A stretch of DNA of 19,133 nucleotides, taken from contig JAQGJY010000092.1 of the NCBI GenBank assembly GCA_028290325.1, forward strand, positions 1-19,133, read 5' to 3'. Under the pieces are notes generated by a model. That model worked only from the letters and a program-made list of their open reading frames with translations, made no database searches and had not been told where the DNA came from. Within the stretch, counting starts at the first letter, position 1. Each line of letters starts with the position of its first letter. Made by a program: the position numbers and the translations under genes. Below are positions 1-7,220 of this stretch, piece after piece. The stretch comes from Tardiphaga sp. (GTDB lineage: Bacteria; Pseudomonadota; Alphaproteobacteria; Rhizobiales; Xanthobacteraceae).

Positions 1-1570
1 AACCGGACGCATCCGGCGCGAAGGCCGACAGCGGCTTCGGCGGATCGCCGCGCAGCGCCTGAAACAACGCCGCCGCCTTGGTCTGGCATTCTTTTTCTTC
101 CGCGACGGGATCCGAGTCGAACAGCAAGGTGGCGCCGACGCGCACTTCGGCCAGCCCGTCTTTCATGCGAATGGTACGGATGGTGATGCCGGTATTGATG
201 CCGCCGTCGAAGGTGACGGCGCCGATCGCGCCGGCATACCAGCGCCGCGACGAGCGCTCATTGTCTTCGACGAATTGCATCGCCCACTTCTTCGGCGCGC
301 CGGTGACGGTGACGGCCCAGGCATGGGTCAGAAACGCGTCGAGCGAGTCGAAGCCAGGTCGCAGCATGCCCTCGACATGATCGACGGTGTGGAACAGCTT
401 CGAATAGGTCTCGATCTGGCGGCGGGCCAGCACCTTGATCGTGCCGGGCACGCAGACGCGCGCTTTGTCGTTGCGGTCCACGTCGGTGCACATGTTGAGT
501 TCGAATTCGTCCTTCTCGGAATTGAGCAGCTGGCGAATTTGCTCGGCATCGCCGATCGCGTCGACGCCACGCGCAATGGTGCCGGAAATCGGGCAGGTCT
601 CGACGCGGCGGCCGTCGGAGCGCACGAACATTTCCGGCGAGGCGGCGACGAGAAACTCGCCGTCGCCGAGATTCATCAATGCCCCGTAAGGCGACGGATT
701 GATGACGCAGAGCCGCTGAAACACTTCGGCCGGCGTGCGATCGCATTGCTCGCCGAACAATTGCCCTGGCACCGCCTCGAACAGATCGCCACGGGCGAAA
801 GCCGCGCGCGCCGTCTCGACGGTGCGCTGATAGTCTCCCGGCGCGTGATCGGCGAAGCCCTGGCGCGGCGTCTTGGCGTAGATGCTGTCGGAGGTCGCGC
901 GCGGCAGGCCGTGGGTCGATGCGCCGTTCCAGGCGAAATCATAGCTCAGCACCATGCCGCGCCCGGTGGCGCGGTCATAGGCCAGCAGCCGATCGGGGAT
1001 GAACAGCACGATGTCGCGCTGGTCGGCTTCGCGATCGCGCTTCTGTTGCAGGTCCTCGATCTGGAACACGAGGTCGTAGGCGAAGGCCCCGAACAGGCCG
1101 AGCATCGGATCGTCGGACGAGAACAACTGCGCGACCATATCGCGGACCAGCGACATCACGCTGGCGCGGCGGGTGCGCTGCTCCTCGTCGACGGGCGCGG
1201 CGCCCCGGATGATATGGCCCTTGAGCCGCGCCTGGCTTTTGTCGGACATGACCACGCAGGGCTCGCGCAACGTGTCGGACAGAAAGGCGATCAGCACCTC
1301 GCCGCGCGCGTTCAGCGCCGTCAGCGTGAAATGCTCGCCGGTCGTCTCGAGCGCCAGCGGCGGATCGGCAAAACCGAGATCGAAACTCTCGTAGCGGCCG
1401 GGCACGGTGGTGCCGGACGACAGTACCACGCCGCGCCGCCGATCGAGCTTGACGATGAGGTCGTCGAGCGCGCTGCCGCCGGTGAACGCTTCCGCCAACC
1501 GCGAGACCTTGAGGCCGCCGGCGGTGACATAGGCGCTCTCGGGGGGAAGGGAAAATACGGTCCTGTTCAT
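1..1570 (-). CDS. trpE: Anthranilate synthase, fused TrpE(G) type, partial (runs off the left edge)
   Basis: Catalyses chorismate plus glutamine to anthranilate, the first committed step of tryptophan synthesis, in the cytoplasm. The 523 visible codons begin MNRTVFSLPPESAYVTAGGL and remain open to the window edge. The chorismate-binding domain is intact: ETCPISGTIARG, ELNMCTDVDRNDKARVC, VTVTGAPKKWAMQF and WYAGAIGAVTFDGG are all readable. The last visible residues (ALRGDPPKPLSAF) lie at the end of the TrpE domain. In Rhizobiales this protein usually continues as one chain into a TrpG glutaminase domain, which would be outside the window; the fusion is inferred from the group, not seen. The ATG at 1570 follows an AGAGGA Shine-Dalgarno at about 5 nt. 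A Trp leader peptide and attenuator-like hairpins lie immediately upstream (1613-1767), so expression is probably controlled by tryptophan supply. Confidence 0.93.
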   Translation of the reverse strand, partial: MNRTVFSLPPESAYVTAGGLKVSRLAEAFTGGSALDDLIVKLDRRRGVVLSSGTTVPGRYESFDLGFADPPLALETTGEHFTLTALNARGEVLIAFLSDTLREPCVVMSDKSQARLKGHIIRGAAPVDEEQRTRRASVMSLVRDMVAQLFSSDDPMLGLFGAFAYDLVFQIEDLQQKRDREADQRDIVLFIPDRLLAYDRATGRGMVLSYDFAWNGASTHGLPRATSDSIYAKTPRQGFADHAPGDYQRTVETARAAFARGDLFEAVPGQLFGEQCDRTPAEVFQRLCVINPSPYGALMNLGDGEFLVAASPEMFVRSDGRRVETCPISGTIARGVDAIGDAEQIRQLLNSEKDEFELNMCTDVDRNDKARVCVPGTIKVLARRQIETYSKLFHTVDHVEGMLRPGFDSLDAFLTHAWAVTVTGAPKKWAMQFVEDNERSSRRWYAGAIGAVTFDGGINTGITIRTIRMKDGLAEVRVGATLLFDSDPVAEEKECQTKAAALFQALRGDPPKPLSAFAPDASG

Positions 1571-1612
1571 GACGTCCTCTTACGAAACCTGGTCGAGGAA
1601 CGCCACACAGGA

Positions 1613-1696
1613 CAACAACCGAAAGCCGTCGCGCTGCGATGGCGGCCTTCGGACGATTGTTGGCAATAGATCGCACCGGCCACCTCTCAGGAGGTG
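1613..1696 (-). promoter_or_regulatory. Attenuator-like RNA structures upstream of trpE
   Basis: Two hairpins follow the Trp codons. The first is CACCTC-CTGA-GAGGTG (1696-1681), overlapping the leader stop codon; CGCACC just upstream can alternatively pair with GGTGCG beyond it. The second is long: arms at 1662-1643 and 1628-1613 pair over CAACAA/TTGTTG and CCGAAGGCCG/CGGCTTTCGG (one G-U pair), with a 4-nt bulge. The 3' side carries TTTCGGTTGTTGT, U-rich but not a clean U-tract, so its role as the attenuator terminator is likely but not certain. Confidence 0.6.
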
Positions 1697-1731
1697 CGCC
1701 ACCACAGCCGGGCTGGGAATGTTGTGCTCAT
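1687..1731 (-). CDS. trpL: Trp operon leader peptide (TrpL)
   Basis: A 14-residue open frame reads MSTTFPARLWWRTS and stops, with two adjacent Trp codons (TGG TGG) near the end. Its stop codon lies inside the loop of a hairpin, and the whole frame sits about 120 nt upstream of trpE on the same strand. This is the classical layout of transcription attenuation, in which ribosome stalling at scarce Trp-tRNA changes leader folding. There is no Shine-Dalgarno. The promoter-like boxes upstream place the transcription start at or within one base of the ATG, so the leader is probably translated leaderless, as established for rnTrpL of Sinorhizobium meliloti. The identification rests on position, Trp codons and structure; a 14-codon frame alone would not be convincing. 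Confidence 0.8.
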   Translation of the reverse strand: MSTTFPARLWWRTS

Positions 1732-1738
1732 GGCCGGC

Positions 1739-1767
1739 TAGACATCATGGCGCGTCGGCCGCGTCAA
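1739..1767 (-). promoter_or_regulatory. Putative promoter of the trp leader / trpE transcript
   Basis: On the minus strand, TTGACG (1767-1762) is followed after 17 nt by TGTCTA (1744-1739), and 7 nt later by the ATG of the leader peptide. The -35 box is strong and the -10 box is poor. The -35 box lies inside the last codons of the upstream acetyltransferase gene. The predicted start falls on the leader ATG, giving a leaderless mRNA. Confidence 0.5.
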
Positions 1768-2227
1768 GCCGCTGCCTGACGAACACGGTCAATTCCAGCG
1801 GGCCGACGCCCTCCTCGATCGGCGTCCAGCCGAGGCGGAGGTAGAACGCGCGGCGCACCGGCGCGGCGCAAAGAAAGATCCGCTGATGGCCGAGCGCGAA
1901 GCCGTCATCCACCGCACGCCCGATCAGCGCCGGCGCGATGCCCTGTCCACGGAGCTCCGGCTCGGTCCAGACCGCCGCCACCCACGGCGTATAGTGTGGC
2001 CGTTCGTCGAGATCGGAGGCGATCAGCGAGGCGGTGCCAAGAAATTCGTCGCCGCGATGCGCCACCAGCGCGATCGGCAATCCCGCCGTCGCCAGGTTTT
2101 CGCGCAGCCGGACCATAATATAGTCGAGCGGCACGCCGTGCCGCTTCCACCACGCCCGCCAGATTCGGTCCGCGACGGTGTCGAAAAAATCCGGCCGCTG
2201 CCGCAGATCGGAGATGGTGACGGTCAT
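1745..2227 (-). CDS. GNAT family N-acetyltransferase
   Basis: A 160-residue protein, the usual size for a single GNAT domain, which transfers an acetyl group from acetyl-CoA to an amine; the substrate cannot be told. The acetyl-CoA-binding motif A is visible as ELRGQGIAPALIGRAVDDGF (about residues 91-110), preceded by the strand WVAAVWTEP, and followed by the GNAT C-terminal signature RRAFYLRLGWTPIEEG. The start ATG overlaps the end of the small upstream gene (2224-2469) by four bases (ATGA), suggesting translational coupling. The stop lies 13 nt before the trp leader ATG, so the gene's 3' end contains the trp leader -35 element. It is probably cotranscribed with the small upstream gene; a link to tryptophan synthesis is not implied. 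Confidence 0.85.
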   Translation of the reverse strand: MTVTISDLRQRPDFFDTVADRIWRAWWKRHGVPLDYIMVRLRENLATAGLPIALVAHRGDEFLGTASLIASDLDERPHYTPWVAAVWTEPELRGQGIAPALIGRAVDDGFALGHQRIFLCAAPVRRAFYLRLGWTPIEEGVGPLELTVFVRQRLDAADAP

Positions 2228-2469
2228 GGCAACTCAGCGCGCATTCGCGTCGTCGCGGTCGAACCTGAAATCGACGGGCAGTCGTCTTGAAAGCGAGGTG
2301 ACCGCTCGACAGCCGCTTCGCGTTCAGCAGGGTCCGTGATCAGCGCTGGTTGCGGCTGGCTTTCGGCAAGTCCGAGCTCGGCCTGGTCAGGCTGCTTTAA
2401 CCCGAGGCGCTTGGCGTCGTCCGCCGAGAGGCGGACGGCGCGATCATCTGCGATCCTGGACACCAGCAT
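2224..2469 (-). CDS. Small protein of unknown function, 81 aa
   Basis: I do not recognise this protein. It begins MLVSRIADDRAVRLSADDAK and continues RLGLKQPDQAEL. This N-terminal stretch faintly resembles the beta-strand half of AbrB/MazE-type DNA-binding folds (a conserved hydrophobic strand, then '.RLGLK.GD..EL'), but the match is too weak to assign a function. The C-terminal half is acidic then basic, with no motif. Evidence that it is a real gene: a good Shine-Dalgarno (AGGAG) 6-7 nt before the ATG, and a four-base ATGA overlap with the acetyltransferase that follows. If the fold guess were right it could be a regulator or antitoxin-like protein, but no toxin gene is next to it. Confidence 0.55.
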   Translation of the reverse strand: MLVSRIADDRAVRLSADDAKRLGLKQPDQAELGLAESQPQPALITDPAEREAAVERSPRFQDDCPSISGSTATTRMRAELP

Positions 2470-2522
2470 GACGTGCTCCTGACAGGCAACCGCGACCAGC
2501 CTAGCCGAAGCGCGGCACGTCG

Positions 2523-3197
2523 TTAAGCCAGATGCTTCTTGAAGAATGCGATGGCGCGGCCCCAGGCCAGTTCGGCGGCTTCGCGATCATGCACCTCGGC
2601 GCGCTGCTCATTGACGAAGGCGTGGTCAGCATCATAGCGGAAAATCTCCGCCGTCTTGCCGGCGTCCTTCAAGGCTTTTTCGAAACTGTTGACGGCGTCC
2701 GGCGTGCACCAGTCATCCTTGTTGGCGAAATGACCCTGCAACGGAATCTTCACCTCGGAGGCCTTCGCCGCCTGCTCCGGCGGGATGCCGTAGAACGCGA
2801 CCCCGGCCGCCAGTTCGGACACTTTAGCCGCGCCGATGATCGTCACCGCGCCACCCATGCAGAAGCCGGTCAGGCCGACTTTCGCACCGTTACGCGACAG
2901 ATATTGCGCCGCGCCACGCACCGTCTGCGTCGTCGCATCCATGAAATCGAGGGAGTTCATCTCTTTGTTGGCCGCGTCGCTGTCGTGATAGGGCACCACG
3001 GTGCCTTTGTAGAGATCGGGCGCCAGCGCATCGAAACCGGCCAGCGCGAACCGATCGGTCAGGCCCTTGATCTGCTCGGACAGACCCCACCATTCCTGGA
3101 TGACCACGAGGCCGGGCGCGTTGCCGGCCGACGCGTTGGCGAGATAGCCCTTGGCATCCTTGCCGTCCGGACGCTTGAACGTGATGGTCGTACCCAT
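2523..3197 (-). CDS. Dienelactone hydrolase family protein (carboxymethylenebutenolidase-like)
   Basis: An alpha/beta-hydrolase of 224 residues, close to the length of known dienelactone hydrolases, which open the lactone ring of dienelactone in the ortho-cleavage pathway of chlorinated catechols. The Cys-Asp-His triad can be read: nucleophile Cys113 in GFCMGG, Asp161/162 in NKDDW, and His192 in DADHAF. The conserved Glu of the QEWWG motif (residue 35) is also present. The protein is soluble, without a signal peptide. The ATG follows GGAGA at about 6 nt. It lies 81 nt downstream of the acyl-CoA ligase on the same strand and may be cotranscribed. Many family members act on other esters, so the true substrate is open. 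Confidence 0.88.
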   Translation of the reverse strand: MGTTITFKRPDGKDAKGYLANASAGNAPGLVVIQEWWGLSEQIKGLTDRFALAGFDALAPDLYKGTVVPYHDSDAANKEMNSLDFMDATTQTVRGAAQYLSRNGAKVGLTGFCMGGAVTIIGAAKVSELAAGVAFYGIPPEQAAKASEVKIPLQGHFANKDDWCTPDAVNSFEKALKDAGKTAEIFRYDADHAFVNEQRAEVHDREAAELAWGRAIAFFKKHLA

Positions 3198-3278
3198 GAA
3201 GTGTCTCCGTTGTGGTTCGTCTCAGTCAGATTGTGGCATCAAACGCGCGGCAGCACGATGACGATCGATCGCGGCCGC

Positions 3279-4808
3279 TTAACTCGTCGCGGCCAGCCGC
3301 CGGTCGCGCAACTCGCGCTTCAACACCTTGCCGATGGCGCTGCGCGGCAACGTCTCGACGATCTCGACATCCGCGAGCCGCTGAAATTTGCCGACGCGCG
3401 CGTTGGTCCATGTTTTGAGCCCGGCGGCATCGGTCGCCGCATTCGGCGCCAGCACGACGAAGGCGACCGGCGTCTCGCCCCATTCGTCGGAGGGCATCGC
3501 CACCACGGCCGCCTCGACGACGTCGGAATGCTGCGCCAGCACCGCTTCGAGGTCGCTCGGATAGATGTTGAAGCCGCCGGAAATGATCATGTCCTTCTTG
3601 CGGTCCATCAGCGTGAGAAAACCATCCTCGTCGAAGCGACCGACATCGCCGGTGCGGACATATCGTTTCCCGGACGCATCGTGCCAGAAGGTCTCGGAGG
3701 TCTTGCCCGGCTGGTTCAAGTAGCCGTCCATGATGGTCGGCGAATGGCCGACGATCTCGCCGATCTCGCCTTGCGGCACCGGCTGACCATCCTCGCCCAT
3801 CAGCAGGATGTCGTGATCCGGGCCGGGCTGGCCGACCGTGTGCAACTTGTCGGGATGCTCATGCGCCAGCAGGATGCAGGAGCCGCCGCCCTCGGTCATG
3901 CCGTAATATTCGGTCAGCCCGCCTGGCCAGCGCTTCAACACGTCGGCCTTGATCGCCGAGGCGAACGGCGCGGAGGTCGAGAACTTCATCACGAAGGACG
4001 ACAGGTCGAAGCTGTCGAAATCCGGCAACGCCATGATCCGGCGATATTGCACCGGCACCAGCATCGCGTGGGTCGCGCGATGTTTCTGCGCCAGTTCGAG
4101 GAAACCATGCGCGTCGAACTTGCGCATCAGCACGACGGTGCCGCCACCCGCCAGCGTCGGATTGAAACAGACCAATGTCGTGTTCGAATAGAGCGGCGTC
4201 GACAGCACGGTGATGGCGTCGGGCCCGTAGCCGAGCGGATCGAGCTGGCCATATTGTCGCCAGCGCAGATTGTGCGAATGCACGATGCCTTTCGGCGTGC
4301 CCGTGGTGCCCGACGAATAGATGATGTTGAACGTCCAGCTTGGATCGACGACCACTGGCGCCGGTGTCGCGCCAGGTACCGCGAACCTGCTGAATGCCTC
4401 GCCGAAATTGCCGTCGTCGAGCCCAACCCGCTTGGCGCGGCTTTGCGTCGCGCCCTCGCCCATCGCGGCGGCGGCGGCATCGTCCATGAACAGGATCTTG
4501 GCGTCGGCGTCCTTCACCATCGCGGCGAAATCCGCCGGCGTTGAGGACGGCGCCAGCGGCGCCACCGCGACACCGGCGCGAAGCGCGCCGAGGAAGGCCG
4601 CGACATAATCAATCGAGGAATAGCCGCAGATCGAGATCGCCTCGCGCGGCTTCACGCCATTGGCCTGCAAGGCGGCCGCGACGGCGTCGATCAGCACGTC
4701 GAGCTCGCGATAGCTGACGCGGCGCTCGCCGTCGATGACCGCCGTGTGGTCCGGCCTGCTTTGCGCATAGCCATGAACCAGCGCGGGCAACGTGATGAAG
4801 TCGGGCAT
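3279..4808 (-). CDS. AMP-dependent acyl-CoA synthetase/ligase
   Basis: A cytoplasmic ANL-superfamily enzyme of 509 residues that activates a carboxylic acid with ATP to an acyl-adenylate and then forms the CoA thioester. Motifs in order: the phosphate-binding loop YSSGTTGTPKGIVHSH (about 165-180), the A5 motif TEYYGMTEGGG (about 300), the A7/A8 region YVRTGDVGRFDEDGFLTLMD then RKKDMIISGGFNIYP (hinge, about 400), and the catalytic A10 lysine in PRSAIGKVLKREL near the C-terminus. The overall pattern is that of 4-coumarate/long-chain/medium-chain ligases; the acid cannot be identified. The ATG follows a good GAGGAAA ribosome site. The gene is divergent from the oligopeptidase, and its 5' side faces the inverted-repeat element at 4871-4984. 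The dienelactone hydrolase follows on the same strand, which fits aromatic or fatty acid catabolism. Confidence 0.92.
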   Translation of the reverse strand: MPDFITLPALVHGYAQSRPDHTAVIDGERRVSYRELDVLIDAVAAALQANGVKPREAISICGYSSIDYVAAFLGALRAGVAVAPLAPSSTPADFAAMVKDADAKILFMDDAAAAAMGEGATQSRAKRVGLDDGNFGEAFSRFAVPGATPAPVVVDPSWTFNIIYSSGTTGTPKGIVHSHNLRWRQYGQLDPLGYGPDAITVLSTPLYSNTTLVCFNPTLAGGGTVVLMRKFDAHGFLELAQKHRATHAMLVPVQYRRIMALPDFDSFDLSSFVMKFSTSAPFASAIKADVLKRWPGGLTEYYGMTEGGGSCILLAHEHPDKLHTVGQPGPDHDILLMGEDGQPVPQGEIGEIVGHSPTIMDGYLNQPGKTSETFWHDASGKRYVRTGDVGRFDEDGFLTLMDRKKDMIISGGFNIYPSDLEAVLAQHSDVVEAAVVAMPSDEWGETPVAFVVLAPNAATDAAGLKTWTNARVGKFQRLADVEIVETLPRSAIGKVLKRELRDRRLAATS

Positions 4809-4870
4809 TTGTTTCCTCGTTTATTTTTTTGATCTTGGTCGCGGCGATAGTCTAGCGCAGGCCGTCGTCG

Positions 4871-4984
4871 CCGCGAAGTCGGGGAACCAGTACGCCGTGA
4901 ACCATCTTTTGGGCAAGATGGTAGATGCCTTTTGCTATCCGCGAAACCAGCGGCTACTGGTTCCCCGCTTTCGCGGGGCCGACG
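4871..4984. repeat. Imperfect inverted-repeat element between divergent genes
   Basis: CGGGGAACCAGTA (4880-4892) is repeated perfectly in inverted form at 4955-4967. The match extends outward imperfectly through CGCGAA(A/G) and GTCG to about 30 nt per arm. The right arm itself contains the palindrome CCCCGCTTTCGCGGGG, and the interior holds a small hairpin, CATCTT...AAGATG. About 110 nt long, it looks like a MITE- or REP-like intergenic element of the Bradyrhizobium group. It occupies most of the space between the acyl-CoA ligase and the oligopeptidase, leaving little room for promoters. Confidence 0.6.
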
Positions 4985-5021
4985 TTGTGCCCGTTGAACC
5001 TGCACCAGAATCGAGATGCTC

Positions 5022-7118
5022 ATGTCGTCAAAGCCCCCCGTCGCCGAACGCCGCCCGGCCGCCTTCACCGCGCATGGCGTCACCGTGCAAGACGATTACG
5101 CCTGGTTGAAGGACGAGAACTGGCAGGAGGTGCTGCGCGATCCCTCGATCCTGAAGCCGGACATCCGCCAATATCTCGAAGCCGAGAACACGTATGCCGA
5201 CAGCGTGCTCGCCGGCACCGCCGCCTTGCAGAAGACGCTGGTCGCCGAAATGCGCGGTCGCATCAAGGAGGACGATTCCAGCGTCCCGATCAATGACGGC
5301 CCCTATGCCTATTTGCGGAAATTCCGCGAGGGCGGCCAGCACGAGATCTTCGGCCGCACCGCGCGCCAATCCAATGCTGACACGCCGGGCGACGCCCACA
5401 TCATTCTCGACGGCGATCTGCTGGCCAAAGGCGAGACCTACTTCAGGTTCGGTGGCTCCCGCCATTCGCCCGACCATGCCTTGCAAGCGTGGAGCGCCGA
5501 CCTCAACGGCTCGGAATATTTCACCATCCGCGTGCGGGCGTGGGCCGACGGCCGCGATCACGCCGACCTTGTCGAGCAGACCGACGGCGGCATGGTCTGG
5601 TCGCTCGACTCGCGCGCGTTCTATTACGTGAAACTCGACGACAACCATCGCCCGATGCAGGTATGGCGGCACGTGCTCGGCACCGCGCAGGCCGATGATA
5701 CGCTCATCTACGAGGAGCAAGACGCCGGCTGGTTCACGCACATCCATGAAAGCGAAAGCGGCCGCTTCTGCATCATTGCGGGCGGCGACCACGAGACCGC
5801 GGAGCAGCGACTGCTCGATCTCGCCGAGCCGAACGCCACGCCGCGCCTCGTCGCCGCGCGCGAGGACGGCGTGCAATATGACGTGGCCGATGGCGGCGAC
5901 GAGCTGTTCATCCTCACCAACGCCGACGGCGCGATCGACTTCAAGATCGTCACCGCGCCGCTTGCCGCGCCGGAGCGCGCGAACTGGCGCGATCTCATTC
6001 CGCACAAGGAAGGCGTCTACATTCTCGATCACGGCCTCACGATCAATCATCTGATCCGGCTGGAGCGCGCCAATGCGCTGCCCTCGATCGTGATCCGCGA
6101 CCTCGGCGACGGTAGCGAACACGCGATCGCGTTCGACGAAGCCGCTTATTCGCTGGATACGATGGGCGGCTACGAATTCGACACGACGAATTTGCGCTTC
6201 GCGTATTCCTCGATGACGACCCCGTCGGAAGTCTATGATTACGACATGGCGACGCGGCAGCGCGTGCTGCGCAAGCGCCAGCAGATTCCCTCCGGCCACA
6301 ACCCCGCCGATTACGTCACCACGCGGATCATGGCGACGGCCGACGACGGCGCGCTTGTGCCGGTCTCGATCCTGCACCGCAAAGATCTGACGCGCGACGG
6401 CAGCGCGCCGCTTCTGCTGTACGGCTACGGGTCCTACGGCATGGCGATGCCGTCGTCGTTCTCGGCCAATCGCCTGTCGCTGGTCGATCGCGGCTTCGTC
6501 TATGCGATCGCGCATATCCGCGGCGGCTCGGACAAAGGCTGGGGCTGGTATCTCGACGGCAAGCGCGAGAAGAAGACCAACAGCTTCGATGATTTCGCGG
6601 CATCGGCGCGGGCGCTGATTGCGGAGAAATACACCTCGGCGAGGAAGATCGTCGGCCATGGCGGCTCGGCCGGCGGCATGCTGATGGGCGCGGTGGCCAA
6701 TCGCTCCGGCGAGCTCTACGCCGGCCTCGTCGCGGAAGTGCCGTTCGTCGATGTGGTCAACACGATGCGCGACGCCAGCCTGCCGCTGACGCCGCCGGAA
6801 TGGCCGGAATGGGGCAACCCGATCGAAAGCGCGGACGACTTCAAGACGATGCTGGCCTATTCGCCTTACGACAACGTCAGCGCGAAGGACTATCCGAAGG
6901 TGCTGGCGATGGGCGGACTGACCGATCCGCGCGTCACCTATTGGGAGCCGGCGAAATGGATCGCGCGCTTGCGGGCGACGATGACCGGCGGCGGACCGGT
7001 GTTGTTACGCACCAATATGGGCGCGGGCCATGGCGGCGCATCGGGGCGGTTCAACCGGCTCGATGAAGTCGCGGTCGCCTATGCCTTCGCGTTGTGGGCG
7101 GTCGGGAAGGCGGAGTAA
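5022..7118 (+). CDS. ptrB: Oligopeptidase B (S9A prolyl-oligopeptidase family)
   Basis: A serine peptidase of 698 residues that cleaves short peptides, in oligopeptidase B after Lys/Arg, in the cytoplasm (no signal peptide). The N-terminal half is the beta-propeller that excludes large substrates. The C-terminal alpha/beta-hydrolase domain shows GYGSYG, AHIRGGSDKGWGWYLDGK (typical of oligopeptidase B), nucleophile Ser549 in GHGGSAGGML, Asp635 in GGLTDPRVTYWEPAKW, and His670 in GAGHGGASGRF. Length fits the family (about 680-720). Two in-frame ATGs lie 6 nt apart (5016 and 5022); I chose 5022 because the GAGA at 5013-5016 is then at a workable distance. Transcription is convergent with btuB. 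Specificity for basic residues is known for the family but not proven here. Confidence 0.92.
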   Translation: MSSKPPVAERRPAAFTAHGVTVQDDYAWLKDENWQEVLRDPSILKPDIRQYLEAENTYADSVLAGTAALQKTLVAEMRGRIKEDDSSVPINDGPYAYLRKFREGGQHEIFGRTARQSNADTPGDAHIILDGDLLAKGETYFRFGGSRHSPDHALQAWSADLNGSEYFTIRVRAWADGRDHADLVEQTDGGMVWSLDSRAFYYVKLDDNHRPMQVWRHVLGTAQADDTLIYEEQDAGWFTHIHESESGRFCIIAGGDHETAEQRLLDLAEPNATPRLVAAREDGVQYDVADGGDELFILTNADGAIDFKIVTAPLAAPERANWRDLIPHKEGVYILDHGLTINHLIRLERANALPSIVIRDLGDGSEHAIAFDEAAYSLDTMGGYEFDTTNLRFAYSSMTTPSEVYDYDMATRQRVLRKRQQIPSGHNPADYVTTRIMATADDGALVPVSILHRKDLTRDGSAPLLLYGYGSYGMAMPSSFSANRLSLVDRGFVYAIAHIRGGSDKGWGWYLDGKREKKTNSFDDFAASARALIAEKYTSARKIVGHGGSAGGMLMGAVANRSGELYAGLVAEVPFVDVVNTMRDASLPLTPPEWPEWGNPIESADDFKTMLAYSPYDNVSAKDYPKVLAMGGLTDPRVTYWEPAKWIARLRATMTGGGPVLLRTNMGAGHGGASGRFNRLDEVAVAYAFALWAVGKAE

Positions 7119-7150
7119 TCCAGTCGGCCATCCACAACGAATGACATCGT

Positions 7151-7193
7151 GCGCTGCATCCCCTCTCCCCTTGTGAAAGAAGGGATGCGGCAC
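7151..7193. terminator. Hairpin between convergent ptrB and btuB
   Basis: GCATCCC (7156-7162) and GGGATGC (7182-7188) form a perfect 7-bp stem, extended outward by GTGC...GCAC. An inner alternative, CCCTT/AAGGG, also exists. It lies in the only gap between two convergent genes. There is no T-run on either side, so it is at best a hairpin that could aid termination or protect 3' ends. Confidence 0.4.
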
Positions 7194-7220
7194 ATTGGCT
7201 CAACGGTCTTTCGGTCGCCT

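Noticed and set aside
275..1669. Long plus-strand open frame opposite trpE
   Set aside because: It is antisense to a gene with unmistakable anthranilate synthase motifs; its translation is Arg/His/Gly-rich and patternless, typical of a GC-rich shadow frame.
2532..4544. 670-codon plus-strand open frame opposite the hydrolase and acyl-CoA ligase
   Set aside because: It spans two real genes and their gap on the other strand and has no recognisable domain. The same reasoning removes the long antisense frames at 5028-6659, 7536-9275, 10987-12096, 12568-14031 and 15852-17618.
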